Of a stretch of DNA of 64,000 nt, positions 18,314-26,587 are shown one piece after another. The stretch covers positions 1,728,354 to 1,792,353 of the forward strand of contig NZ_CP119421.1 of NCBI RefSeq assembly GCF_030506305.1, written 5' to 3'. The translations under genes were made by a program, and so were the position numbers. Position 1 is the stretch's first letter; each line of letters opens with the position of its first letter. The notes under the pieces were generated by a model, which was not told the origin of the DNA, searched no databases, and saw only the letters and a program-made list of their open reading frames with translations. This DNA is from Porifericola rhodea. GTDB taxonomy: Bacteria > Bacteroidota > Bacteroidia > Cytophagales > Cyclobacteriaceae.

Positions 18314-19330
18314 ATGAGCTTATGGCTTGCCATCGTAATTTTTATTGGATTGGCGGCGGTAATTGGCTATGCCGGTACTATGTTAACCAAGGCTGCCGAT
18401 CAGCTGGCAGACCTCACAGGATTTGGAGAGGCTTTAGTAGGTGGTATACTTTTGGGTGCCATTACTTCTATCTCCGGTATAATTACTTCCGTAACTGCTG
18501 CTTATGAAGGTCAACCTGAACTGGCATTTAGCAATGCCGTAGGAGGTATAGCAGCACAAACTGTTTTTTTAGCAATAGCTGATATAGCCTATACTCGCGC
18601 AAACCTTGAGCATGCTTCAGCTTCTTTTACTAACTTACTACAGGGCGTGCTACTTATTGGAATGCTAGGTTTCGTTATTCTGGTTATGGCTTCCGAATCA
18701 CTCACCGTCTTTGGAATTCATCCGGCTTCCTTAATTTTAATATTAATTTATGTGTTTGGCACACGGCTTATTTCCAAAGCTAAAGAACATCCAATGTGGG
18801 AGCCGCAAGATACTTCTGAAACAGTAGAGGATGTACCCGATGAAAATAATCAGCCCAATGTAAATCTTAAACTACTGATTGTTCGCTTTACAGTATTAGC
18901 AGGTGTAGTTGGTGTCGCGGGTTATTATATTGCCCAGACTGGCATCATTATCACTGAAAACTCAGGGGTGTCTGCTTCTTTTATGGGTGCTCTTTTTACC
19001 TCTGTGGCTACCTCTTTACCAGAACTAGTAGTATCGGTATCAGCAGTAAGACAAGGCGCACTTACGCTGGCCGTAAGTAACATTATTGGAGGTAACACTT
19101 TTGATATACTATTTTTAGCATTCGCAGATATGGCTTATCAGGAAGATTCAATATACCATGCTGCTACCAATTCTCAATTGTTTATCATTTCTCTTACTAT
19201 TCTGCTTAGCTCTGTATTGCTATTAGGTTTACTGCATCGGCAGAAGTATGGTTTTGGGAAAGTGGGCTGGGAGAGTATACTTTCTATTCTGATTTTTGTA
19301 ATTGGATATTTCTTACTTTACAACATGTAA
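18314..19330 (+). CDS. Sodium:calcium antiporter family (CaCA) membrane protein with degenerate alpha-1 repeat
   Basis: 338 residues with about ten membrane helices in two halves, joined by an acidic cytoplasmic loop (about 158-184). The second alpha repeat is canonical (near residues 225-260: TSVATSLPELVVS, then SNIIGGNTFD). The first repeat is recognisable at the same relative place (residues about 45-80: GAITSISGIITS, then SNAVGGIAAQ), but the conserved Glu of the SLPEL motif is Gly and the polar GSN/GNTFD end is replaced by GGIAAQ. CaCA exchangers normally need acidic residues in both repeats for Ca2+/Na+ binding, so ion specificity or mechanism here may differ. Fold assignment is firm; substrate is open. 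Confidence 0.8.
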   Translation: MSLWLAIVIFIGLAAVIGYAGTMLTKAADQLADLTGFGEALVGGILLGAITSISGIITSVTAAYEGQPELAFSNAVGGIAAQTVFLAIADIAYTRANLEHASASFTNLLQGVLLIGMLGFVILVMASESLTVFGIHPASLILILIYVFGTRLISKAKEHPMWEPQDTSETVEDVPDENNQPNVNLKLLIVRFTVLAGVVGVAGYYIAQTGIIITENSGVSASFMGALFTSVATSLPELVVSVSAVRQGALTLAVSNIIGGNTFDILFLAFADMAYQEDSIYHAATNSQLFIISLTILLSSVLLLGLLHRQKYGFGKVGWESILSILIFVIGYFLLYNM

Positions 19331-19393
19331 TCTATAACTTTTTTACAGCTATATCCTATATCTGATATTAACAGATTATACTCATCAAACAAA

Positions 19394-19419
19394 AAAAGGC
19401 CACCTATAAGTGGCCTTTT
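19394..19419. terminator. Bidirectional terminator between exchanger gene and TPR gene
   Basis: A perfect 10-bp stem AAAAGGCCAC / GTGGCCTTTT with loop CTATAA lies between two convergent genes (stops at 19330 and 19444). T-rich sequence follows on both strands. Confidence 0.88.
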
Positions 19420-19443
19420 ACGTTAATTTTTTTTTCTACTTTT

Positions 19444-21288
19444 TTAATTCACATTAAAATCCCCTCTGAGGTTTCTTAGCCTTTTCCTCACATCTGCTAC
19501 ATATACACTACCCGGATGCTCGCGCAGAAAGTTCGTATACACTTCCATAGCCTTGTCTTGCTCCTGTAACTGATCTTCATATATCTTTCCCGTCATATAA
19601 AGAGCATTGTCTCCTAGTATATCATAACCATAAGCCTCTGTAATGGTATTTAGATGTGCTAAAGATTCATTAAATTTACCTAACTTCATATCTATGGTAG
19701 CCATTAGCCAGTGTATCTCATCCGCTAACGCATGGTTTTGGTATAATTCTAACATGCTATCCAATTTAAATACAGCTTCTATTTGCTTATTCTGGAATAG
19801 TAATAATTCTACATTAGCATAGTCTTGCATGGCAGCTTCTGTAGTATCTAATGCTGTATTGTTCTGTATTAATATACTTAAGGACATCGCATCATTAGCT
19901 ATTTCACGCGTAGTAGCTAACTTGAGTACATCCAGGTGTCCTTGGGCCAGTTCAAACTCTCCCTTGTAGTAAGAGAGTTTAGCATTTCTGAGTTTAGCCT
20001 CATAGCCTACTGGCTCTTCCTTATGGTTTTTCTCTACCTGCGAATAAAGCAGTGTAGACTCCCAAGGTTGATTGATCAGCAGATAGATGTCTCCCATATC
20101 CAACTTACACCTTGCCTTTAGCTCACGGCTCGCTTTGGGGTGCTCAGCCACCTCTTGTAGAGTGGTAATAGCCTGGTCTTTTTTATCCAGGTAAAAAGCA
20201 TAGAGCAATGCCTGGCTTCGCATAGCTTCCAGTGTAGCATAGCTTGGACCCATAGCGGACCCTTTGCTCTCATCTATAAAGTTTTGGTAATCGTCTATAA
20301 GTTTGGTGATGTCTTCCTGAGCGACTGGATAACGGGTCTTCACAATTTCTTCCCTCGCCTTAATCTTGTACCTTCTGGCAGATACATAATTACCGGTACG
20401 TGGATATTTCTCTATGATGTAATCATACATCTTTAGTGCATTATCATAATCCTGATTTTCCAGTGCAATGCTAGCTACATCCATTACTCTGTCACCATCG
20501 GATCTATTTCTTCTGTCTATAGCTCTGGCTTGCATAAAGGCTCCGTAGAAGTTTTTCTGCTGGAGATTGATCCAGATTAGAAGTTCATTGTACAGCTGCT
20601 TGTCGGGCTCTTCCTGTATTTTGTCGAGCAGCATGTTAGATAAGCCTTGCAGGTCTTCTTCTTCGGTTAGAATATTCTGGAGAACATTCTTGACGTAGGT
20701 AATTCTGGCCTGATCTTCGTCAGCGTATTTGAGGTACTCGAGCACCATCTTATCTTTCTCATTGAGTCGGCGATAGACATTGGCCAACTCAAGGGCAAAG
20801 AGGTTAGGATCACTAGCGGCTTCCCTACCCTGCTGATAATAGACAATAGCTTTTTCAAGCATATCGCTCTTGATGTAGTGGCTTGCCACCAGCCTGATTT
20901 TATATGGGTCTGCGCGTACCTCATCTAAAACTTCGCTATGGTATTTTTCCGCGGAAGCGTTATTGCCCATTCGCTGTTGCAGTATGCCGGCATCCAGACG
21001 GTAGATAATATTTGCGGGATATGCTTTAAGTGCTTTGCTAACATAATTTTCTGCTTGATCCAGATATCCATTATTTATCAACAACCTAAAATATCGGCTA
21101 TGAATAATCGGAATATTTTTTTTCTGTTTTGCGAGTTCCTCATAAACGGACTTCGCTTTTTCAATTTCTCCTTTGTCATCATACTGTTGGGCCAGTTCTA
21201 TCTGTTCCTGATCTTGAGCCTCGGCAGTGAAAGCAAAAATACTCGATAACAAAAGAATAACAAATGTTAGAGGGTGGTTTAATTTCAT
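19444..21288 (-). CDS. Exported tetratricopeptide-repeat protein
   Basis: 614 residues. A signal peptide (about 1-24, ending AEA-QD) is followed by helical repeat sequence throughout with many TPR-like pairs (for example QYDDKGEIEKAKSVYEELAK, NGYLDQAENYVSKALKAYP, NQDYDNALKMYDYIIEKYP and, near the end, KIYEDQLQEQDKAMEVYTNFLREHP). TPR proteins serve as scaffolds; there is no enzymatic domain. The C-terminal part resembles BamD/YbgF-like outer-membrane lipoprotein repeats, but there is no lipobox. Its 5' end borders the DnaA-box-rich segment that is the candidate origin, and the gene reads away from it. Confidence 0.85.
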   Translation of the reverse strand: MKLNHPLTFVILLLSSIFAFTAEAQDQEQIELAQQYDDKGEIEKAKSVYEELAKQKKNIPIIHSRYFRLLINNGYLDQAENYVSKALKAYPANIIYRLDAGILQQRMGNNASAEKYHSEVLDEVRADPYKIRLVASHYIKSDMLEKAIVYYQQGREAASDPNLFALELANVYRRLNEKDKMVLEYLKYADEDQARITYVKNVLQNILTEEEDLQGLSNMLLDKIQEEPDKQLYNELLIWINLQQKNFYGAFMQARAIDRRNRSDGDRVMDVASIALENQDYDNALKMYDYIIEKYPRTGNYVSARRYKIKAREEIVKTRYPVAQEDITKLIDDYQNFIDESKGSAMGPSYATLEAMRSQALLYAFYLDKKDQAITTLQEVAEHPKASRELKARCKLDMGDIYLLINQPWESTLLYSQVEKNHKEEPVGYEAKLRNAKLSYYKGEFELAQGHLDVLKLATTREIANDAMSLSILIQNNTALDTTEAAMQDYANVELLLFQNKQIEAVFKLDSMLELYQNHALADEIHWLMATIDMKLGKFNESLAHLNTITEAYGYDILGDNALYMTGKIYEDQLQEQDKAMEVYTNFLREHPGSVYVADVRKRLRNLRGDFNVN

Positions 21289-21704
21289 ACATCTCGAGTT
21301 ATTGATCCTAACATATTCACTAACATACTATATTATCGAAAGATTATTTAAATCGAACTATTATTATTTATTACGGTGTGAATAAGTGGAAAACTCTGTG
21401 GAAATCCTTTTGTTATTCACCATCGAATATAACCTGTTCGATTATTTTTAGGTTATTAACACACTTATTAACAATTAATAGATTGATTTACAGTAAGTTA
21501 AGTATATTTTATAAAAATGTTAACTAATCTGTGGATAACTTTTTACGTGATTGATAGTGTGTATAACATTGTTAATAATTTAATTCACACTGTTGATAGG
21601 AATGTGTATAAAAGGAAGGGAGGATATCGAGTGAATAACTTTATTATTTTCCACATCGAATACGGGGTGTATCCACATGTTATTCACTCGATAGTGTTGA
21701 TAAC
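21289..21704. other. Candidate chromosomal replication origin (oriC), DnaA-box cluster
   Basis: A 416-bp non-coding, A+T-rich segment. DnaA boxes fitting TTATnCACA occur at 21377-21385, 21530-21538 (the perfect TTATCCACA type), 21558-21566 and 21603-21611, all in minus orientation. One-mismatch boxes occur at 21413, 21581, 21630, 21647, 21669, 21680 and 21695. An AT-rich stretch without boxes (about 21430-21525) could be the unwinding element. ATCGA/TTCGAT motifs recur between boxes. The gene mnmG (gidA), an origin neighbour in many bacteria, lies about 2.1 kb to the right, and a near-consensus parS follows at 25.7 kb. The box density and the absence of a gene make oriC the best reading, but function is inferred. 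Confidence 0.8.
21625..21693. repeat. 15-bp perfect inverted repeat inside candidate oriC
   Basis: TATCGAGTGAATAAC (21625-21639) and its exact reverse complement GTTATTCACTCGATA (21679-21693) flank a 39-bp spacer that holds two further DnaA-box-like sites (TTTTCCACA, GTATCCACA). Each arm contains a one-mismatch DnaA box, so the arms bind-site pair face each other. Confidence 0.9.
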
Positions 21705-23750
21705 TTAGAAGCTTATGTCAATCTCTCTGGTCCAGTTAGCCCTCAAATCAATTACTTCTTCTTCATTATAAAAGTAAACAGGTTCTGCTTTTCTGTTTTC
21801 TAATATGTTGGCACTGTCCCATTGACCATTATTATTTTCATCAATTAGAATACGAATGTGATACTCTCCTGGCGGAATAAGTTCAAAGGTATATGTGTTA
21901 GATGTTGGTTTTTGCTCTTCTACCAATTCATAATTATTGTTGAGTAGCTGAAGCGTATAATTTTGAAATTCTGTATTTATAGTTCCAGTAATTTTGCCGT
22001 GCTCACTAGGCTTTTTAAAATTGTACTTTTGAATTATTCTTTGACTACTATCATTTTCAATGCTGATAAAACTACCAGCAGATATATAAAGAATAAGTGG
22101 CTTAAGGTTTTCTTTTAGTTCTTCCTTATTGTAGATATTTGGGGTGAAGTTTGAAGAAATATTTAAGCTGTCTGCTACATTAGCTAGTATTTGAGATTTG
22201 ACAGATTCGGTTTCAATGGTATTAATACTATCAGCTACTTTCCTTAAAGAAGGTATTCTCTGAGTTAAGAGGTTAAATAGTCTAAGTTGCTCATTCAGAT
22301 CGTTACTATTTTTCAGACTATCAAGATAATTTCTTGCTTCCTTTATCTTTAAAGTATAGCTAATACTATCCCTGCTTTTAAGGTTTAGGAGCAGTGTATC
22401 TATAAGTTTAGTTTTATCTATCTGCTTTTCAAGACTTACTTCATCAAGCTTATCATTCCAACTTAGAAAGCTCTCATAAGCTATAGGTAAATAAAATAGC
22501 GTATCATAGCTTAAGAGAACGCTATCAGTATTTACGTATGCTATAGGCTTACTAAATTTTATTTTTGTGTTTATATAACTTTTTATATTGTTATTTGAAG
22601 TTATGTTTTGTTTTAACTGCTCTAGTTCTCTTTTAGTTTCTACAAACTTTATTTGTATTGTATCAGTAATAGATTGACTTACAGAGTCTTGTAATGTAAT
22701 TGTGGCTTGTACACTATCCTGTCTTAGCGTATTATATAGTCTAATAGTTTTGTGGTTATCCTGAAAGTTACTGTATACATATTGTGCAGTATCAGTCGGT
22801 AGGTCTGTATTAAGAGAATCTATGTACTGCTTTGTTTCTTCATTAATATTGGCATCATTTACTATAAGTTCATAATCTTTAAGTGCTTTGTTAGTTTTAA
22901 TTTCAAAGTATTTACCGTTAGCTCTGGCGCTTTGTACTTGAATATCTCTAGTATCTAATCTTATCAGCTCTAGGTTTACTTCTTTGCCGTATAGGTTTTT
23001 CTGAGTTTGTTGTGTACTATCAGTAGCGATAGCCATTGAATCTAGTGCTATGGGTTTAGCTTCTTCAGGTATTAGCGCTATGGGTTCTGATTCAAACCCA
23101 TAAGCTTCCGTATTCGGGTCTAATTTTAAGTTGTTGTTATTATCGGTATAGGCATATACTTTATAGGTGCCAACTTTAATGTAACGTATTGTGTAATTAC
23201 CCTCTTCATCGGTTTTTGTTAGATATGTTGGAGGATCTTCAAATGGATTTAGCGTATCCCCTTCTGGATAAAGAGCTACCAACACATCGTCAACTGCCTT
23301 GTTGGTGAATAGTTCTTTAACCTGCCCATTCACCTGAAACGAATCTATTTCGTTCCCTGTACTAAATGCCATAATGATATTTTCTGCAGGGTTCTGTTCA
23401 GATATATCTTTAATAGCATCTCTAAAGTTAAATGTATAGGTAGTATTGTCTTGAAGGTCCTCGTTAAGCTCTATTACTACAGACCTTCGGTTTACATAAA
23501 AATCGTAATCTTCTACTGGAGGGTTAACAATAATGTCCTGCTTAAGTGAGCGTGCTTCTATGTATTCATCAAACTCCAGCACTAAATTATCATTTTCAAA
23601 ATTTACGGTCTCTAAAGCTGGGCTCATTCTTATCAGTGTCGGAGGTATGGTATCTTTTGGGCCTCCGGTAGGTACTCCTCTTCTTGCGCATGATGCACTG
23701 GCTATTAAAGCAATCCAAAAAATGTAAAGCCAAATGTTTTTTGTTCTCAT
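21705..23750 (-). CDS. Ig-like domain lipoprotein
   Basis: 681 residues. The signal peptide ends in a lipobox (SAS-C20), then ARRGVPTGGPKD. Residues about 30-125 form a bacterial Ig-like (Big_5/SbsA-like) domain with TIPPTLIRMSPA, EFDEYIEARSL and TYTFNFRDAIKD. A carboxypeptidase-regulatory-like beta domain follows (about 135-215: VNGQVKELFTNKAVDDVLVALY, then GNYTIRYIKVGTYKVYAYTDNNNN). The long middle part is unassigned, and a second GTINTEF/PPGEYHIRILIDENNNGQWD module closes the protein. Such lipoproteins are common in Bacteroidota, with a presumed envelope role. The gene is low in G+C by eye compared with genes further from the candidate origin. Its stop lies just beyond the last DnaA-like box. 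Confidence 0.85.
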   Translation of the reverse strand: MRTKNIWLYIFWIALIASASCARRGVPTGGPKDTIPPTLIRMSPALETVNFENDNLVLEFDEYIEARSLKQDIIVNPPVEDYDFYVNRRSVVIELNEDLQDNTTYTFNFRDAIKDISEQNPAENIIMAFSTGNEIDSFQVNGQVKELFTNKAVDDVLVALYPEGDTLNPFEDPPTYLTKTDEEGNYTIRYIKVGTYKVYAYTDNNNNLKLDPNTEAYGFESEPIALIPEEAKPIALDSMAIATDSTQQTQKNLYGKEVNLELIRLDTRDIQVQSARANGKYFEIKTNKALKDYELIVNDANINEETKQYIDSLNTDLPTDTAQYVYSNFQDNHKTIRLYNTLRQDSVQATITLQDSVSQSITDTIQIKFVETKRELEQLKQNITSNNNIKSYINTKIKFSKPIAYVNTDSVLLSYDTLFYLPIAYESFLSWNDKLDEVSLEKQIDKTKLIDTLLLNLKSRDSISYTLKIKEARNYLDSLKNSNDLNEQLRLFNLLTQRIPSLRKVADSINTIETESVKSQILANVADSLNISSNFTPNIYNKEELKENLKPLILYISAGSFISIENDSSQRIIQKYNFKKPSEHGKITGTINTEFQNYTLQLLNNNYELVEEQKPTSNTYTFELIPPGEYHIRILIDENNNGQWDSANILENRKAEPVYFYNEEEVIDLRANWTREIDISF

Positions 23751-23773
23751 ATGATTTAATCTAATTTCCTGCT

Positions 23774-23817
23774 AAAATAAAAAAGTGCCTGCTTTAAACG
23801 TGTAAAACAGGCACTTT
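23774..23817 (-). terminator. Rho-independent terminator of mnmG
   Basis: A 10-bp stem AAAGTGCCTG / CAGGCACTTT (23782-23791 and 23808-23817) starts 22 nt after the mnmG stop and is followed on the minus strand by a T-rich tract (TTTTTTATTTTA). Confidence 0.85.
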
Positions 23818-23839
23818 GTATGTAATTTATTAAAATATG

Positions 23840-25702
23840 TTATTTGCCCAGATATATCATAATTATGGAAATATCCGCGGGAGAAACGCCACTTATTCGG
23901 GCTGCCTGACCAATAGTGTCTGGCTGTATTCTATTCAGTTTTTCAGTCGCTTCGGCAGAAAGAGCTTTTACATTAGCATAATTGAAACCATTAGGAATAC
24001 GATAGTTTTCCAAACTTTCTACCTTTTCTGCATGCGCTTTTTCTTTCTCTAAATAAGTCTCGTACTTATTTAATATCTCTACCTGCTCCAAAACTTCTGT
24101 ACCATAATCAGCAAAGAAGCTGTCTAACTCCTGATCCAGCACTCTTAATTTACTAATAGATATCTCTGGACGTTTTAATAACTTTTGTACAGAGATCTTT
24201 TCCTTAATTGTAGCTGTATTAAGTTCTTCTAGATTATCATTAAAATTTTCTGGAGTTACCTTTAAGGTTTTAATCTCTTCCAGAACAGTTTCTATGTCTC
24301 TTCTTTTATCGTATACTTTTGCCAGGCGAACATCTGTAATTAGCCCTAATTTGTGACCTTTTTCAGTCAAACGTATGTCAGCATTATCTTGCCTTAGTAG
24401 CAAACGAAACTCAGCACGAGAAGTAAACATTCTATAAGGCTCTTCTGTGCCTTTATTGACGAGGTCATCAATAAGTACGCCTATATAAGCTTCAGAACGT
24501 TTGAGTATAAATGGTTCTTTTTCTTTAACCTTATTATGAGCATTGATACCAGCCATCATTCCCTGACATGCAGCTTCTTCGTATCCTGTAGTTCCGTTAA
24601 TTTGGCCTGCAAAATATAGGTTCTCGATTAGTTTAGTCTCTAATGTTAGTTTAAGCTGTGTTGGTGGAAAATAATCATATTCAATGGCATATCCTGGCCT
24701 AAACAATTTTACATTCTCAAAACCTGGTATTTCTTTAATGGCTTTATACTGTACATCTTCCGGTAAAGAAGTAGAAAAGCCATTAACATAAACTTCTACT
24801 GTGTTCCAGCCTTCAGGTTCTACAAAGATTTGATGCCTGTCTCTTTCTTTAAATCTGTTAATTTTATCTTCTATTGATGGGCAATATCTTGGCCCCTGAC
24901 CTCTTATCCTTCCATTAAACATAGGTGAGCGATCAAAGCCAGTTTCTAATATTTCGTGTACTTTAGAATTGGTATAAGTTATATGACAGCTCCTTTGTAC
25001 TGCTGGTACTTGTGTATCTGTAAAAGAAAACTTTCCAGGGTTCTTGTCTCCTTCTTGCTCTTCCATGATCCCATAATTTAGAGATCGCCCATCTATTCTA
25101 GGAGGCGTACCTGTTTTCATTCTACCAGATTCAAAGCCTAACTGCTGAAGCTGTTCTGTTATTCCTTTAGATGCTCTTTCGCCAGATCTACCACCCCCCA
25201 TTTGTTTTTCACCAATATGTATTAGCCCATTGAGAAATGTACCATTTGTAAGTATTACTGATTTGGCTTTTATCTCTAAACCAATGCTTGTCTTTACACC
25301 TATTACCTTCTCCCCTTCTACTAATATGCCAGTAACCATTTCCTGCCAGAAATCAAGATTTGGTATTCCTTCTAATGCTATTCTCCACTCTTCGCTAAAT
25401 CGCATACGGTCATTTTGAGTGCGAGGACTCCACATTGCTGGGCCCTTAGAGCGGTTGAGCATTCTAAATTGAATCATAGACTTATCTGAAACAATTCCTG
25501 AGTACCCTCCTAAAGCATCTATCTCTCTTACTATTTGTCCTTTCGCCACTCCACCCATAGCTGGATTGCAAGACATCTGACCAATTTTGGTCATGTCCAT
25601 TGTAATTAGTAAAGTCTTAGAGCCCATGCCTGCAGCAGCAGCGGCTGCTTCATTTCCTGCATGACCTGCCCCCACTACGATCACATCGTATTCTTGGAAC
25701 AT
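23840..25702 (-). CDS. mnmG: tRNA uridine-5-carboxymethylaminomethyl(34) synthesis enzyme MnmG (GidA)
   Basis: 620 residues, the normal length. The FAD-binding VVGAGHAGNEAAAAAAGMG motif is at residues about 9-27, with CNPAMGGVAKGQIVREIDALGG (about 46-67), the signature GTPPRIDGRSLNYG near 200 and GQINGTTGYEEAACQG near 365. The C-terminal helical domain ends with the SPADISIIMIYL segment that contacts MnmE. With MnmE it makes the cmnm5U modification at the wobble base of tRNAs. It lies downstream of a parS-like site and reads towards the candidate origin, the reverse of the E. coli orientation. A hairpin terminator follows it. Confidence 0.98.
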   Translation of the reverse strand: MFQEYDVIVVGAGHAGNEAAAAAAGMGSKTLLITMDMTKIGQMSCNPAMGGVAKGQIVREIDALGGYSGIVSDKSMIQFRMLNRSKGPAMWSPRTQNDRMRFSEEWRIALEGIPNLDFWQEMVTGILVEGEKVIGVKTSIGLEIKAKSVILTNGTFLNGLIHIGEKQMGGGRSGERASKGITEQLQQLGFESGRMKTGTPPRIDGRSLNYGIMEEQEGDKNPGKFSFTDTQVPAVQRSCHITYTNSKVHEILETGFDRSPMFNGRIRGQGPRYCPSIEDKINRFKERDRHQIFVEPEGWNTVEVYVNGFSTSLPEDVQYKAIKEIPGFENVKLFRPGYAIEYDYFPPTQLKLTLETKLIENLYFAGQINGTTGYEEAACQGMMAGINAHNKVKEKEPFILKRSEAYIGVLIDDLVNKGTEEPYRMFTSRAEFRLLLRQDNADIRLTEKGHKLGLITDVRLAKVYDKRRDIETVLEEIKTLKVTPENFNDNLEELNTATIKEKISVQKLLKRPEISISKLRVLDQELDSFFADYGTEVLEQVEILNKYETYLEKEKAHAEKVESLENYRIPNGFNYANVKALSAEATEKLNRIQPDTIGQAARISGVSPADISIIMIYLGK

Positions 25703-25721
25703 ATAATGTAAAATTTAAAAA

Positions 25722-25737
25722 CGTTTCACGTGGAACA
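25722..25737. promoter_or_regulatory. Candidate parS centromere site (ParB binding)
   Basis: CGTTTCACGTGGAACA matches the Bacillus-type parS palindrome (TGTTTCACGTGGAACA) at 15 of 16 positions. It lies in the 43-nt gap between mnmG and ybeY and about 4 kb from the DnaA-box cluster, the place expected for origin-proximal parS. No parA or parB gene is in the window. Confidence 0.85.
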
Positions 25738-25745
25738 CTGTAGGA

Positions 25746-26174
25746 TTATTGAAAATCCCGGAAGTACAAATCTAAGTATTTGTCTTCCATCATCCTCATG
25801 GTAATTTTAGAATTATCATCTTTATCATCATAACCAATGAGATGAAGAACGCCATGAATAATAACCCTTAACAACTCGCGCTTAAAAGTAGTTTGTTGAA
25901 GCTGAGCATTTTCCCGAACTCGTTCAATACTGATAAATATATCGCCTTCTAAAGCAGAAGATTCGCTGTTATCAAAAGTTATAATGTCAGTGTAGTAATC
26001 GTGGTGTAGGTAGGATTTGTTAATTTCTAATAGATAAGCATCAGAGCAAAAAACAAAGTTGAGGTTGTCAACTTTAAGATTTGCTTGATTAGTGGTAATA
26101 GTAATCCACTCAGAAATATTTAGAGGTAGTGAGGAAAGGTTGAATTCTATGTCTTCAGTAAAAAAATTGACCAA
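25746..26174 (-). CDS. ybeY: rRNA maturation endoribonuclease YbeY
   Basis: 142 residues. The metal-binding signature reads HGVLHLIGYDD (about residues 112-122): the first two His ligands are present, but the third position of the usual HGxLHLxGYDH is Asp. From memory, a non-His residue at this spot is frequent in Bacteroidota YbeY, so I treat it as a lineage variant and not a loss. The upstream DIITFD and GDIFISIERVREN strands are typical. YbeY acts in 16S rRNA 3'-end processing and ribosome quality control. It is co-oriented with the RsbW-like gene (8 nt upstream) and mnmG. Confidence 0.93.
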   Translation of the reverse strand: MVNFFTEDIEFNLSSLPLNISEWITITTNQANLKVDNLNFVFCSDAYLLEINKSYLHHDYYTDIITFDNSESSALEGDIFISIERVRENAQLQQTTFKRELLRVIIHGVLHLIGYDDKDDNSKITMRMMEDKYLDLYFRDFQ

Positions 26175-26182
26175 TGCTGATT

Positions 26183-26584
26183 CTAATTAATGTAAAAGAT
26201 GAGTTCTACTACCTGACCATTATTTAAAAAGTTTACCTCGTCACATAAATGTTTCATAAGAAAAATTCCTCTACCGCCTGGTGTTTCTAAATTTTCTGGT
26301 GAGGTAGGATCAGGAAGATTGTCATAATCAAAGCCTTCTCCCTCATCCTTGATAGTAAAACGAATAGCATCATCTAAAAGCACTAAAGAAAGTTGGACAT
26401 TCTTCTTTGCATCCCCTCCATTACCGTGTCGTATAGCATTATGAACAGATTCTGTAACAGCAATCATAATGTTACCATAAATGTCATCATTAAGATTAAA
26501 ACGCTCTTTTGCATTATCAATAAAGCTCTCAATCATTCTGATGTTCTCCGATAAAGAGGGGATTTCAATGTTTATAGAGTTCAT
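26183..26584 (-). CDS. RsbW-like anti-sigma factor / serine kinase ATP-binding protein
   Basis: 133 residues, a stand-alone GHKL (HATPase_c) domain. The N box is AVTESVHNAIRHGNGG (about residues 44-59), the G1 box DEGEGFDYDNLPDP (about 83-96), and the G2 part GGRGIFLMKHLCDEV (about 105-119). This is the RsbW/SpoIIAB type of serine kinase that binds sigma factors or phosphorylates STAS-domain antagonists. No STAS antagonist, SpoIIE-type phosphatase or sigma factor gene is next to it, so its partner is elsewhere. It is tightly packed between DUF4175 (3 nt) and ybeY (8 nt), which suggests co-transcription. Confidence 0.88.
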   Translation of the reverse strand: MNSINIEIPSLSENIRMIESFIDNAKERFNLNDDIYGNIMIAVTESVHNAIRHGNGGDAKKNVQLSLVLLDDAIRFTIKDEGEGFDYDNLPDPTSPENLETPGGRGIFLMKHLCDEVNFLNNGQVVELIFYIN

Positions 26585-26587
26585 TCT

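Noticed and set aside
21517-21708. A 63-codon plus-strand reading frame inside the candidate oriC
   Set aside because: It covers DnaA boxes and the inverted repeat, has no recognisable family and low-complexity AT-driven composition. The DNA signal explains the region better.
25746-26174. YbeY as an inactive enzyme because the third metal ligand is Asp
   Set aside because: From what I recall this substitution is common in Bacteroidota YbeY, so loss of function is not supported.
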